From an uncultured Lachnospiraceae bacterium (GTDB lineage: Bacteria > Bacillota > Clostridia > Lachnospirales > Lachnospiraceae), in contig CAKQYU010000006.1 of assembly GCA_934293575.1 (NCBI GenBank), forward strand, positions 1 to 64,000: a stretch of 64,000 bases of DNA, written 5' to 3'. Under the pieces are notes generated by a model. It was not told the DNA's origin. It worked only from the letters and a program-made list of their open reading frames with translations, and ran no database searches. The position numbers and the translations under genes are program-made. Shown one piece after another: positions 40,283 through 49,364 of this stretch (its first letter is position 1; every line of letters begins with the position of its first letter).

Positions 40283-41221
40283 ATGAATATTAGAAAACAT
40301 CAGGAATTGCTGGACTTCTGGGAATATTCTCATAACTTCGACAGTGAAGACGGTGCCGTTTCCATAGATGAGGATATTACCTTTGATGAAGCACAGCAGG
40401 AATTACAAATTGAATTAGAGCATTTTAATGAAATGGATTTGGAGCAGGAATTGCATCCTATAAAGGATGATGACATCCAGCCGGAGGATGAGCACCCCAA
40501 TAAGACAACGCTTAAAAGGGAGCTTCGTGCCATTGCCCTGAAGCGACTGGAGGACGGTGCCCGTACAGTTTCAGATTTTGAGGAAGTGATAAAGGAATGG
40601 GACCTGTTAGATTCCAACAGAGAACGCAAGGAAAGATATCACGAAATCGGCAGGGAAAATATAGACAGCAAGAAAGATGTTGCACCACTTGCCATCGTTA
40701 TCCCAGCTCCCATCAATCATGCTTACTGGCGACAGCTTATGAAGGGAGATTATATAGATATCATATCTAATTGCCCTTATGAAATGCACAACTCCCTTTC
40801 CGACGAGGACTATTCCAAGATTATTTACGACTTAAAGGATGACCACAAGGAACTGATATACTTCCTATATCTTAGAGATTTCACTACCAGTCAGCTGGCT
40901 GCTTTGCGTAATCAAAGTGACAGAAATATCCGTGGTGTCCGCTCTACCATTCTTGGACAGATTGAAAAAAAGGTTCTTTTGATATTGGTAGACAGGCAGG
41001 GCGAAGAGTTTCCTTTTACCATGGAAGAATTAAGCTTCCTATCAAGACATGAAGAAAATATCCCGGCTACCATAGAAAAGCTGGATAAAGAAAAGTTGGC
41101 TCTACTAAAGGAAATCGGTGTGGTCGTGAGAAGAATTGCCAGACAGCAGGAAAAGCGAGCAAAGAAAAAAGCCAAGAAGCAAAAGAAAAATAATGATACA
41201 AATCAGAAAAAAGAAGTTTAA
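40283..41221 (+). CDS. Uncharacterized protein with a sigma-like helix-turn-helix
   Basis: A 312-residue soluble protein of unknown family. The N-terminal third is very acidic (SIDEDITFDEAQQELQIELE). Residues ~190-235 (HKELIYFLYLRDFTTSQLAA, then RNIRGVRSTILGQIEKK) look like a sigma-70 region 4 helix-turn-helix, so it may bind DNA. The C-terminus is a lysine-rich tail of ~25 residues. It starts the rightward gene group of the element downstream of the structured RNA candidate. Its ribosome site is poor (AGG), which makes control by the leader possible. Confidence 0.6.
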   Translation: MNIRKHQELLDFWEYSHNFDSEDGAVSIDEDITFDEAQQELQIELEHFNEMDLEQELHPIKDDDIQPEDEHPNKTTLKRELRAIALKRLEDGARTVSDFEEVIKEWDLLDSNRERKERYHEIGRENIDSKKDVAPLAIVIPAPINHAYWRQLMKGDYIDIISNCPYEMHNSLSDEDYSKIIYDLKDDHKELIYFLYLRDFTTSQLAALRNQSDRNIRGVRSTILGQIEKKVLLILVDRQGEEFPFTMEELSFLSRHEENIPATIEKLDKEKLALLKEIGVVVRRIARQQEKRAKKKAKKQKKNNDTNQKKEV

Positions 41222-41276
41222 ATATGCATAAAGACATGCTATGATAGTAATAGTTTTTATACAGAAAGGAATTACT

Positions 41277-42188
41277 ATGAAGAATATCTTTCAGAAATCC
41301 AGTTCCAACTGGGTGAAATATGATAAATACGAATGGCGGACAGCCACAAACGGAAAGTGTTATATTACACCTTCTGCGGACGCCAAACCATCCATCTACA
41401 ATCCTATCAAGGATTATGAAAAGCTGGTGCTGACCGCAATTAACATAGGTACTACTGCCATGAACAAGGCAAGTGAAGCAGAATTAAAGGATGCCATTAT
41501 GGGCTTTGTATCCGAATACGGTATGCTGGGGCTCATGACTGCCCTGCCTACCACACCGGATTTTATTACATACGAGGCAGTCTATCTGCCAAAGAATCAT
41601 TTTATCAAGGAAGAAAGCATCTCTACAGAGAAGTATTTGTCCTACTTCTTCCCTTTTGACAACATTGATTTCCGCAAAATGGGTGTGGAATCCAGTTGGA
41701 GTACGGATTGCGTGGAAATGATTGCCTTGATTATGACCATGAAGAATAAGCCGCAGGCTGTTATGATGAGCTTTCAGAAGGAATATGCAGAGCCTTATGA
41801 ATGGCTTGTTGAAGTATTCCGAGACTGGGCATTTACCTTCTTCTCCAGCTTTCTTTATTATCTGGATTATGACAGACTAGATGAGAATGAGCGTAACCTA
41901 TACCGTCAGGGAATGGCGGCTTTCGGCGGTGTGGCACCTACCTACCGCATAGAACTACGGGAACGCCCTACCATTGTCTGGGATTTCAATTCCTTGTTGT
42001 TATGCGTCCAAATGATGTTTTCCTTTATGCTGACGGATGAAAACTCCACCATGAAGGTATGCAAGCACTGCGGCAAGGCTTTTGTTGCCACCAGACCAAA
42101 TATGGAATTCTGTTCACCACAATGTAAAAACCAGTACAATGTGTATAAGAGCAGGGCAAAAAAGAATAATGACAGCAATCTTGAATAG
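41277..42188 (+). CDS. Uncharacterized protein with a C-terminal zinc ribbon
   Basis: A 303-residue protein starting at MKNIFQKSSSNWVKYDKYEW with AAAGGA before the ATG at 41277. The main part is mixed helix-strand with aromatic-rich helices (WAFTFFSSFLYYLDYDR). The C-terminus contains a zinc finger CKHCGKAF with a second CxxxC (CSPQC), comparable to the CGNR/DUF6076-like ribbon at the ends of element-borne proteins. It is followed by the rhuM gene 15 bases later and probably shares a transcript with it. Confidence 0.6.
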   Translation: MKNIFQKSSSNWVKYDKYEWRTATNGKCYITPSADAKPSIYNPIKDYEKLVLTAINIGTTAMNKASEAELKDAIMGFVSEYGMLGLMTALPTTPDFITYEAVYLPKNHFIKEESISTEKYLSYFFPFDNIDFRKMGVESSWSTDCVEMIALIMTMKNKPQAVMMSFQKEYAEPYEWLVEVFRDWAFTFFSSFLYYLDYDRLDENERNLYRQGMAAFGGVAPTYRIELRERPTIVWDFNSLLLCVQMMFSFMLTDENSTMKVCKHCGKAFVATRPNMEFCSPQCKNQYNVYKSRAKKNNDSNLE

Positions 42189-42203
42189 CGGGAGGACATA
42201 CAC

Positions 42204-43202
42204 ATGAACAAATCGAATATTATTATGTATACAACCGAAGATGGTTTGACAAAAATAGAAACTACCTTTGAAGAAGATACTGTTTGGCTGTCCATTGACC
42301 AGATGGCAGAGTTGTTTCAGCGTGATAAATCCACTATATCTCGCCATATCAAAAACATCTTTGAAGAGGGAGAATTACAGCGCATTTCAGTTGTTGCAAA
42401 TTTTGCAACAACTGCCACCGACGGAAAAACCTACAATGTCGATTACTACAATCTCGATGTAATCATCTCCGTAGGCTACCGTGTAAAATCCCACCGTGGT
42501 ACACAGTTCCGTATCTGGGCTATGGGAATTTTAAAGGAATATATGAAAAAGGGATTTGCATTAGATGATGACCGACTGAAGAAACTTGGCGGCGGCAATT
42601 ACTTTGACGAATTGCTTGCCCGTATCAGAGACATCCGGTCATCCGAAAAAGTATTCTGGAGAAAGGTTCTGGAAATCTATGCTACCAGCATCGATTACGA
42701 TCCTAGTGCAGAAAGCTCCGTCCTATTCTTTAAGCAGGTGCAGAATAAGATGCACTGGGCAGCACACAAGCACACAGCCGCAGAAGTTATTTACCAGCGT
42801 GCCGATGCTGAAAAAGATAATATGGGACTTACTTCATGGGCTAGTGACACCATCCGTCGCTCCGATGTGGAAGTTGCCAAAAACTATCTCACCCAGCAGG
42901 AGCTGGATGCTTTAAATAAAATAGTTACCGCCTACCTTGATATCGCCGAGGTACATGCTCTTAATCAGGAACCAATGTATATGAAGGACTGGTTGGAAAC
43001 CATTGACGACTATCTGAAAATGACCCGCCGTGATATTCTTACCAGTAGCGGTCACATCAGCCATAAGCAGGCACTTGATAAGGCTCATTCCGAATACACC
43101 AAGTACAAAAACCGCTTGGAAAACACCATTTCCCCGGTTGAACAGGACTTTATCAAAAGCATTGGCACATTGGAAGAGATTGCGGATTTCGGCAATAAAT
43201 AA
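42204..43202 (+). CDS. rhuM: RhuM family protein
   Basis: A 332-residue RhuM (virulence RhuM) family protein. The N-terminal part has VWLSIDQMAELFQRDKSTIS, which looks like a DNA-binding helix-turn-helix; TYNVDYYNLDVIISVGYRVK and FRIWAMGILKEYMKKGF are the conserved core. The C-terminus contains a helical section ending MTRRDILTSSGHISHKQALD. Despite the name, these proteins are common on plasmids, phages and defence islands, and their function is unknown. GGGAGG lies before the ATG. Confidence 0.88.
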   Translation: MNKSNIIMYTTEDGLTKIETTFEEDTVWLSIDQMAELFQRDKSTISRHIKNIFEEGELQRISVVANFATTATDGKTYNVDYYNLDVIISVGYRVKSHRGTQFRIWAMGILKEYMKKGFALDDDRLKKLGGGNYFDELLARIRDIRSSEKVFWRKVLEIYATSIDYDPSAESSVLFFKQVQNKMHWAAHKHTAAEVIYQRADAEKDNMGLTSWASDTIRRSDVEVAKNYLTQQELDALNKIVTAYLDIAEVHALNQEPMYMKDWLETIDDYLKMTRRDILTSSGHISHKQALDKAHSEYTKYKNRLENTISPVEQDFIKSIGTLEEIADFGNK

Positions 43203-43217
43203 ATACACAAAATACTT

Positions 43218-43242
43218 CAGGCGGGTCTAAACAGCCCGCCTG
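43218..43242. terminator. Hairpin between rhuM and the immunity array
   Basis: CAGGCGGG (43218-43225) and CCCGCCTG (43235-43242) form an 8-bp perfect GC-rich stem between convergent genes. It lacks a T tract, so termination would be weak. Confidence 0.45.
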
Positions 43243-43250
43243 CAACAAAA

Positions 43251-43592
43251 TCAACTTTCTGGATTTCCTAAATCAAATTTAGCAATCGCATCTTCTAAGA
43301 GACCACTCCATTCATTCAATCCGCATTCATTAAATTTCTGAATCTCAGAATTAATCACGTCTAACAACTCTTGTTTTGTAATACTCTTACAATAGCTTGA
43401 ATCCTTAAACAAATCGTTCTCTAACCATTCATAACACACATACGGTATATTTTTATCATCTATACCCCACTCATATGTTTCTATCGGTCCAACGCAACCT
43501 TTTGAAATCAAAACAATATTTCCAGCTTTATTTGGTACCGAATTCGGTTTTGAATATAACCAATGATTTATAAAAACAGATTTTTCACTCAT
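43251..43592 (-). CDS. Immunity-array gene 20: unknown protein
   Basis: A 113-residue soluble protein, the last of the minus-strand array. IETYEWGIDDKNIPYVCYEW suggests a compact alpha/beta fold; the C-terminus is a long helix (KQELLDVINSEIQKF). No recognized family. It has a weakly spaced GGAG. Size, acidity and placement in a tight array of small genes support an immunity-type role by context. Confidence 0.5.
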   Translation of the reverse strand: MSEKSVFINHWLYSKPNSVPNKAGNIVLISKGCVGPIETYEWGIDDKNIPYVCYEWLENDLFKDSSYCKSITKQELLDVINSEIQKFNECGLNEWSGLLEDAIAKFDLGNPES

Positions 43593-43616
43593 CTAATTTT
43601 TCATGCTCCTATGTTT

Positions 43617-44471
43617 TTATCTCATCTCCGCACACAACATTTCGCCCTTAGAATTTACATCCACATCTATCTCATGTCCGCCAAACACGTATCCATCATC
43701 ATATCCTACAGTATATGAGCCATTCCGATTCACAAATATGTATTTCATGCGCCCCTTTAATGCGTCTGCAAATTCTTCCTGTGTAGAGAAACGAATTTCA
43801 CATTCATCTTCATATTCTTCCACGCACTCCAATGCAGCATTATACAAATCTGCATCCGATGCAATATACTCTCTAAACATCTCATCCTTTGAAGCAATAT
43901 TAGTTGCAATATCTCTGGCAACAGTCAAAGGCTTTTTCCAAGTTGCCTTACTGTCCCACTCTACTTCAATATAAATTGTGATGTCATTACCTGCAAAATC
44001 ATACTTACCTTCAAACAGACCTTCCGATTTTTCTAACATTAATTTCCCCAGCACCTCATCCTCTAAGACAATTGGTGCCAGATACTTTTCCTGATTTTTA
44101 TCAAGCTTTGTTCCGGATGCATTTTCTTCCAAAACCTCTCTGATGTACAGAAATGCAAGTTCTCCGAAGTAACTATACTGTAATCTTCCTGCCACCTTAT
44201 AAATGACACCCTCTTTAAATCTGTTAAAATATCCGCTGTTTTTCTCCTGTGCATCATGTTCCTCGTTAGGTATAGGCCATGTCATAACCTTTATCTTCTT
44301 CACCATACTGGCAGCGTTTATATCATAGATTGCAACAGCAGAACGTGTAATAATATAATACTTGTGACTCTTGTCCCATCTGGACGAGTCACCTTTTCCA
44401 ACAAGAACGTAATATATGCTCTCCTCACCCTCAAATTTATTATCTTCCTGATAGATTTCATGTATATCCAT
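43617..44471 (-). CDS. Immunity-array gene 19: DUF2262-like protein
   Basis: A 284-residue protein starting at MDIHEIYQEDNKFEG, because GGAGGAG precedes the ATG at 44471. The C-terminal ~150 residues match the DUF2262 pattern: GLFEGKYDFAGNDITIYIEV, DEMFREYIASDADLYNAA and a final GYDDGYVFGGHEIDVDV. The N-terminal half is unassigned and beta-rich. DUF2262 proteins occur in toxin-immunity neighbourhoods; function untested. Confidence 0.6.
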   Translation of the reverse strand: MDIHEIYQEDNKFEGEESIYYVLVGKGDSSRWDKSHKYYIITRSAVAIYDINAASMVKKIKVMTWPIPNEEHDAQEKNSGYFNRFKEGVIYKVAGRLQYSYFGELAFLYIREVLEENASGTKLDKNQEKYLAPIVLEDEVLGKLMLEKSEGLFEGKYDFAGNDITIYIEVEWDSKATWKKPLTVARDIATNIASKDEMFREYIASDADLYNAALECVEEYEDECEIRFSTQEEFADALKGRMKYIFVNRNGSYTVGYDDGYVFGGHEIDVDVNSKGEMLCAEMR

Positions 44472-44500
44472 AGTCGCTCCTCCACAATAATCAAATCTAT

Positions 44501-44869
44501 TTATGCCGTTGTACACCAAAATATATAATAAAACATTTCCTTTGTTTCTATAACCCAAGCATTGTCAAAATCTGTTATAGTACCTGTTAAGGTTTTTATG
44601 GGTTCTCCTATTTCAAAGGATACTTTTCGATTCATTCCCTCAATAATTTCATGTAGCCATTTTACAACATCGTCTGTAGCATCTACAAAAACACAGTTTT
44701 TATATTCTTCAGCATCACAAGAAAAATCATTCTTTATCTGATAGTCCAAAGCTTTTTGAATAAATTCATCAATGCTTGATGTTTCATTTTTTCCTGCAAC
44801 TACTATACATAAAGTCTGTTCTGAAACCTCGCAATTAAAGGCAAGATTACCAAATTCTATTCCGAACAT
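44501..44869 (-). CDS. Immunity-array gene 18: unknown protein
   Basis: A 122-residue acidic protein with GGAGTG before the ATG. It begins MFGIEFGNLAFNCEVSEQT and ends with an aromatic strand (MFYYIFWCTTA). No family recognized. It lies 30 bases upstream of the DUF2262-like gene. Confidence 0.5.
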   Translation of the reverse strand: MFGIEFGNLAFNCEVSEQTLCIVVAGKNETSSIDEFIQKALDYQIKNDFSCDAEEYKNCVFVDATDDVVKWLHEIIEGMNRKVSFEIGEPIKTLTGTITDFDNAWVIETKEMFYYIFWCTTA

Positions 44870-44924
44870 TTAATCACTCCAATCCATAAATCACAACACT
44901 GCAACATACCCAACCTGTAGTTCC

Positions 44925-45644
44925 TTACAATAAATCGGAGGCGATATATTTCGAATCGCATAGTGCAGACATATCAAGCGCTAGCGCTTTTGCAACTGCT
45001 GTCAGCACAATATCAGTAGCACCGGTATATGTATATCTGTCTTCCGCTAATGACTCATAATACTTTACAAGCTTTCTGTGATGCTTGTCCTTTACAGTGT
45101 TCAAATGCCTTAAAAACAAGTCAGTTCTTTCTGCATCAGGAGCATTGTAAACATCTACAATCCCTCCATTTTCTTTACTAAAATCTCCGAAATACCCCTT
45201 ATCCCTATAATAAAAACCTTTGGAAGAATAACACTTTCCTTCAAAATATAAATTACGGATAATATCCAGACGAATATCTATGTATTTTTCTTCAACCATT
45301 TTTGTTTTAATAAAATCCACTTGCTCAGAATCAACATCAAACAAATATGCTAATGAGAGTAAATTAGCCACATCGTCATATGTTAGGTTCCCTTCACAGT
45401 ACAGAACCTTCTGTTTATCATTTTCTATATATTCCAAAACATCATGCTTTATCTCATCAATTTCATACCCCAATTGATATTTAATCAAAATAACAGATAA
45501 TAGCTTTAAGCCTATTGCAATATGAAGTCTTGAGGCATTCTCTTGGTTAAGATTATCTTTATATCGATTAATTCTTTTTTCAAGATTTTCTAATTCTTTC
45601 TGATAGTATTCCTTTGACTTAAAATCATCTTTTATTCTATTCAT
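44925..45644 (-). CDS. Immunity-array gene 17: PoNi-like (DUF1910/DUF1911) protein
   Basis: A 239-residue all-helical protein. The ending YTYTGATDIVLTAVAKALAL followed by SKYIASDLL resembles the DUF1911 ending of PoNi immunity proteins, which neutralize PoNe DNase toxins; YFEGKCYSSKGFYYRDKGYF also fits the fold's middle section. The usual GYWSFEAAA wording is diverged. AAGGGAT precedes the ATG. If correct it would defend against a PoNe-type DNase. Confidence 0.5.
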   Translation of the reverse strand: MNRIKDDFKSKEYYQKELENLEKRINRYKDNLNQENASRLHIAIGLKLLSVILIKYQLGYEIDEIKHDVLEYIENDKQKVLYCEGNLTYDDVANLLSLAYLFDVDSEQVDFIKTKMVEEKYIDIRLDIIRNLYFEGKCYSSKGFYYRDKGYFGDFSKENGGIVDVYNAPDAERTDLFLRHLNTVKDKHHRKLVKYYESLAEDRYTYTGATDIVLTAVAKALALDMSALCDSKYIASDLL

Positions 45645-45679
45645 AATTTTATCCCTTCATTCCGACTAATAAATTTTTC

Positions 45680-45913
45680 TTAATACTCTCCCGGACATAC
45701 TTCTATTCCCAACGAATATTTTACCTCATTCAATAGCTCTTCCTCAGTTAAGTTATACGGAAAAGGCTCTGCATCCTCCATAGCATTATTCATAAGTTCA
45801 TCATATGTTCCATACTCTATCACAATAAATGGTTTATCCGAAAAACAAACTTCATCCACTCTATAATACTGTCCATTATACTCAAAAGTCGGTCTGACAG
45901 AACTGTTTTTCAC
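45680..45913 (-). CDS. Immunity-array gene 16: unknown protein with GTG start
   Basis: A 77-residue protein. The best start is the GTG at 45913, which overlaps the stop of the upstream gene (GTGA), so translation is coupled. It reads KNSSVRPTFEYNGQYYRVDE and ends VCPGEY. No family recognized. It may be the second half of one split protein with the gene before it. Confidence 0.45.
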   Translation of the reverse strand: MKNSSVRPTFEYNGQYYRVDEVCFSDKPFIVIEYGTYDELMNNAMEDAEPFPYNLTEEELLNEVKYSLGIEVCPGEY

Positions 45914-46092
45914 TGCATCATTTCCTCTTCCGTCAAGAAATGACACCACAAACCGTATTGCGGCTCCGTAAAATCATATTGCAATGATTTCTCCCAATCC
46001 TTTGCATTCAAAAGCGTTAAAATATTCTTATCTTCTCCATTTGTTCGGTATGTGCTGCAGCGACACTTCATGCCATGAAATTCTACAATCAT
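45910..46092 (-). CDS. Immunity-array gene 15: unknown small protein
   Basis: A 60-residue protein (MIVEFHGMKCRCSTYRTNGE...) with AAGGATG before the ATG. It ends HFLTEEEMMQ and overlaps the next start by one base pair of codons (GTGA). No family recognized. Confidence 0.45.
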   Translation of the reverse strand: MIVEFHGMKCRCSTYRTNGEDKNILTLLNAKDWEKSLQYDFTEPQYGLWCHFLTEEEMMQ

Positions 46093-46131
46093 TTTTTTAC
46101 ATCCTTACTATTTTTTGTTCAACCATATTAC

Positions 46132-46917
46132 TCAATTTTTAGCCTCTACCAAAATATAAAACTTATATTCCTCGTTCTCAATCCACATGGAAGTCTTTGT
46201 AATTTGCACATTTAAAGGGCACTGGTCATCAAATACCGTATAACATTTCGTTCCCGAGCCCTGATATACAGCCTCTCCGTAATATTCCTTTTTCATATAT
46301 GTAAGCTTCAGCTTTAATGCTTTATCAAAAGTAGACCATGCATTCGAATCATTTTTCAGATATAACTCCTTGCACCTTTCTGCTTCCATTACCATATCCG
46401 AAAAATTCAACAGCTCGATTTCTGTATTTTTATCTATTTTTAATTTTGTCTTCTTAAAGCCATTTATCACCTTTACCTTTGGAACAGATGGCACTTTTGC
46501 TTCTACTTCTGCTTCAAAAGAAACGTTTTCTCCACATTCCTCATTCCAAAACACATTCGCCTGACCGGACCATTTTACCTTAATCAAATCCTGCGTAACA
46601 TCTAAAATATCAATTTTTCCTGATGTGACATCCTCGTGCTCTAACACATACAAAGTTCCTGCCTCTTCGCCCTTGTTATTATAAGCCTCATTCCATTCAA
46701 AGCTTTTTCCTATTAATTTATTTGGTTCTTTTACTCCGATATGAAAACCATTATTATGATACAATCTAATGGTTCTAAGCTCATAATCCAAATCTTCACC
46801 CTCATAGCTTCCGTCTATATCCAGAAACATGATTAATGATTTGTTATCTTCTGACATCTCAAAACCTACATTAGCAGCAGTGATTTTATATTCATAATTA
46901 TTCAGTTTCAAATACAT
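46132..46917 (-). CDS. Immunity-array gene 14: unknown beta-rich protein
   Basis: A 261-residue protein starting at MYLKLNNYEYKITAAN, with GGGAGG before the ATG at 46917. It is beta-rich throughout (KIDILDVTQDLIKVKWSGQA) and probably a two-sheet fold of two repeats. No signal peptide or membrane helix. It is the second largest protein of the array. I cannot assign the family; context suggests immunity. Confidence 0.5.
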   Translation of the reverse strand: MYLKLNNYEYKITAANVGFEMSEDNKSLIMFLDIDGSYEGEDLDYELRTIRLYHNNGFHIGVKEPNKLIGKSFEWNEAYNNKGEEAGTLYVLEHEDVTSGKIDILDVTQDLIKVKWSGQANVFWNEECGENVSFEAEVEAKVPSVPKVKVINGFKKTKLKIDKNTEIELLNFSDMVMEAERCKELYLKNDSNAWSTFDKALKLKLTYMKKEYYGEAVYQGSGTKCYTVFDDQCPLNVQITKTSMWIENEEYKFYILVEAKN

Positions 46918-46942
46918 ATCGATTCCTCCCGGCATTGTGTTG

Positions 46943-47380
46943 CTAAATTTCTAATTTTTCATTTTGAGATAAAATGTACTCCACTGGATTTTTGCAAAAC
47001 CGATTTGCTCTTGATTTTTTCATAACCTCAATTATTTCTTCCATTCGTGGTGAGTAAATCTTATCTCCCACAAGAAACATTGCACCGATTTCTTGTACAT
47101 ATTCAATCAATGAAATTAAGTTGTTTTTCGTAAGACTTCGCAAATCCAATCGACAGCTTATTTCATCTAATATGTTATCAATGTATATGAACTCTATACA
47201 CGTTTCATCCGATTTTCCATACTGGATAATATCTTTTGACCAACTATCTTCCGGTTCAAGAAACTTAAGATTATGCGGTGGTTGAGGTACACCTTTCCAC
47301 GAAATCATTTCATCACGACTTAATCTATCAAAATTTAATCTTGTTGATACAATATTGCATTGAAACTGCCATATCGCCAT
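46943..47380 (-). CDS. Immunity-array gene 13: unknown protein
   Basis: A 145-residue protein starting at MAIWQFQCNIVSTRLNFD, seven codons after the first possible start because GGTGGA lies in front of this ATG. A GVPQPPHNLKF loop and a final helix with CKNPVEYILSQNEKLEI are visible. This opening resembles a family of cytoplasmic immunity proteins of uncertain name. Function unassigned. Confidence 0.45.
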   Translation of the reverse strand: MAIWQFQCNIVSTRLNFDRLSRDEMISWKGVPQPPHNLKFLEPEDSWSKDIIQYGKSDETCIEFIYIDNILDEISCRLDLRSLTKNNLISLIEYVQEIGAMFLVGDKIYSPRMEEIIEVMKKSRANRFCKNPVEYILSQNEKLEI

Positions 47381-47420
47381 GTTAAATCCACCCACTATCA
47401 TCTATGTTATAAACATAGAA

Positions 47421-47732
47421 TTAAAACATTCTCTCTGTATCCGTCAAGTAAACATCCTCTCCATACATACGGATAAGTTGTGCATCTTCCTCCATTAATG
47501 CCTCCACCAGCATGCGGACATTAGCCTCTGTAAGTTTTTCAACAAAAATAAACGGCGATCCGGGTTTAAGGAATGGCACATTATCTTTTTTCATAAGATA
47601 CGCCACATTATCCGGAGTAGCAACAACAAATGTATATTGCTTCCCATTCTCAGTTTGAACAAGCACATCCATATTATCATTATCAGGATTGATACTGTCA
47701 AACGCTGTAGGAAAAATAATATTGTAATTCAT
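47421..47732 (-). CDS. Immunity-array gene 12: unknown protein
   Basis: A 103-residue protein with GAAGGGAG before the ATG. KQYTFVVATPDNVAYLMKKD and a closing MYGEDVYLTDTERMF suggest a small alpha/beta fold. No family recognized. Confidence 0.5.
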   Translation of the reverse strand: MNYNIIFPTAFDSINPDNDNMDVLVQTENGKQYTFVVATPDNVAYLMKKDNVPFLKPGSPFIFVEKLTEANVRMLVEALMEEDAQLIRMYGEDVYLTDTERMF

Positions 47733-47757
47733 AAGATTCTCCCTTCGTATATGAGTC

Positions 47758-47973
47758 TCACCTTATACTTTTCATGAAATAATTATCCAATAGCCTTCTA
47801 ATATAGGATGGTGTCACAGGTACTTCCGAATCAAACGGTGGATATTCCAGATTTATCTTCTTATCTTCTGACAAAATGTGAATTCTTAATCTTCCATTAT
47901 CATCAGCACGCACAAACCAATAGAATATATTTCCTTCATATTCTATTTTTCTTTTCCCTTTCTTTGCAACCAT
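47758..47973 (-). CDS. Immunity-array gene 11: unknown small protein
   Basis: A 71-residue protein starting at MVAKKGKRKIEYEGNIFYWF with GGTGGT before the ATG (47973). Strand-rich start, basic helix at the end. No family recognized. Confidence 0.45.
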   Translation of the reverse strand: MVAKKGKRKIEYEGNIFYWFVRADDNGRLRIHILSEDKKINLEYPPFDSEVPVTPSYIRRLLDNYFMKSIR

Positions 47974-47993
47974 ACTCAAAACCACCAATCCTA

Positions 47994-48404
47994 TTAAACC
48001 ATTTTTTTAATTTCTCCATACCAGCTCATCAGCTCTGACACAGGTGATATTCCACTCTTGGTATAGTTGTCATAACGATAGGATGCATCGAATTTATGCG
48101 TAGCAACATCAAATTCCAGCTTATATTCATTGGGACATTTTTGTTGATAACTATCACACAATTCAACCAGCTTATTAATATCTTTTGTTCCAATTGATAA
48201 AAACTCGTCAGAAGCTTCATCATCAGCAAAATTCCCCGCGGGTATAACATCGTTTCCTTTCACGAAAATGGCATTAAACATTTTCTGTGATGTATCTTGG
48301 TAAATGTAGATATATATTTTATCAACATTTCCGTTTGTATACTCCATACATAGAGATACAAACTCCGCCTGTAAATCAGTAAACGCGTCTTCAAAACCTT
48401 TCAT
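47994..48404 (-). CDS. Immunity-array gene 10: YezG-like (DUF600) immunity protein
   Basis: A protein of about 136 residues starting MKGFEDAFTDLQAEFVSLCM. The pattern of a helical start, NVDKIYIYIYQD, DINKLVELCDSYQQKCPNEY and a DASYRYDNY ending matches the DUF600/YezG family, which includes the antitoxin of the Bacillus YeeF LXG toxin. Two tandem ATG codons are present (48407 and 48404). No LXG toxin is adjacent, so this is an orphan copy. Confidence 0.65.
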   Translation of the reverse strand: MKGFEDAFTDLQAEFVSLCMEYTNGNVDKIYIYIYQDTSQKMFNAIFVKGNDVIPAGNFADDEASDEFLSIGTKDINKLVELCDSYQQKCPNEYKLEFDVATHKFDASYRYDNYTKSGISPVSELMSWYGEIKKMV

Positions 48405-48447
48405 CACAATTTTCTCCTTTATCCACGTATTTTCTCCAGTTCAAATT

Positions 48448-48696
48448 TTAAAACACAATCTCTCCAAGGTCCGGATAGCCCTTCTTAAGCACATCCATAT
48501 TCCTTTTTAGCAGCGATAGTTTATCCGGCTGATTACTCTTAAAATAATCCGTAATAACTTGAAGTAGTGAAAGAATTTCCTCTCTTCGGTATGTGGATTG
48601 TGATATAGTCGCTATGGCGTAATAATATCCTTCCACCGGCTCCACTTTATTCTTCCCATCAGAGAACGGATACCTATTTTCTTCCAATGCTTTCAT
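48448..48696 (-). CDS. Immunity-array gene 9: unknown small protein
   Basis: An 82-residue protein (MKALEENRYPFSDGKNKVEP...), start ATG at 48696; a GTG two codons earlier is the alternative. YYYAIATISQSTYRREEILS and a LSLLKRNMDVLKKGY helix are visible. It lies nine bases after the upstream gene and may function with it. Confidence 0.45.
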   Translation of the reverse strand: MKALEENRYPFSDGKNKVEPVEGYYYAIATISQSTYRREEILSLLQVITDYFKSNQPDKLSLLKRNMDVLKKGYPDLGEIVF

Positions 48697-48704
48697 AATC
48701 ACAT

Positions 48705-48983
48705 CTACGATTCCACATCCTCTGAAAAAGGTAACATTCTCTGGTAGTCCTTTAATTTGATTAGCGCATGACTAAAAGAAGCTATCTTCTTACAATACTT
48801 CCAGATCTTTTCCTTATTGGTGTCGTCTGTATGAGACATAAGGATATAGGTCATAGGCTTTGTAATTATCATTTTTCTTTTGTCATCAAATATACCCTGT
48901 GCCTGTAATTCTTTAAATGATAACATTTCAAATGTATGTATAACCTCTCTCATTTCCTCTATTGTAGGCGCTGTATCCTTCAT
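48705..48983 (-). CDS. Immunity-array gene 8: unknown protein
   Basis: A 92-residue protein with GGAGGTAAATACA before the ATG. IEEMREVIHTFEMLSFKELQ is helical; the middle strand is KRKMIITKPMTYILMSH. No family recognized. Confidence 0.45.
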   Translation of the reverse strand: MKDTAPTIEEMREVIHTFEMLSFKELQAQGIFDDKRKMIITKPMTYILMSHTDDTNKEKIWKYCKKIASFSHALIKLKDYQRMLPFSEDVES

Positions 48984-49034
48984 TGTATTTACCTCCGTTT
49001 TAGGCTATTTATAGCACTTTTAAAGCTTCTATCA

Positions 49035-49364
49035 TTAATCACTCAACTTCATGTAATCATCTACTGGAATTCCACCCATGCAGATGATTCGTACATCATC
49101 CCATCTTTCTTTTAATGATTTTCCTCTATAAATTGTTGCATTCACTAATTCATCTGCTGTTAAAAATTCCGTTCCATTAGGAATATCACACAATCCAGCC
49201 CAGTAGGGTTTATCGTACTGTGGAAGGCAACCTATATAGTGTTCTGGTTCACTTATTTCATCAACAAAATAGAAGGATGTTTCATTCATAATTTTGCCTT
49301 TTCTCAATTCTGCCAAGAAATAGTTAAAATCTACAGTATTCAAATTATATTCTGTATGGTCCAT
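49035..49364 (-). CDS. Immunity-array gene 7: unknown protein
   Basis: A 109-residue protein with TGAGGA before the ATG; its start overlaps the previous gene's end by 20 bases. ETSFYFVDEISEPEHYIGCL and SLKERWDDVRIICMGGIPVD suggest an alpha/beta fold. No family recognized. Confidence 0.5.
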   Translation of the reverse strand: MDHTEYNLNTVDFNYFLAELRKGKIMNETSFYFVDEISEPEHYIGCLPQYDKPYWAGLCDIPNGTEFLTADELVNATIYRGKSLKERWDDVRIICMGGIPVDDYMKLSD

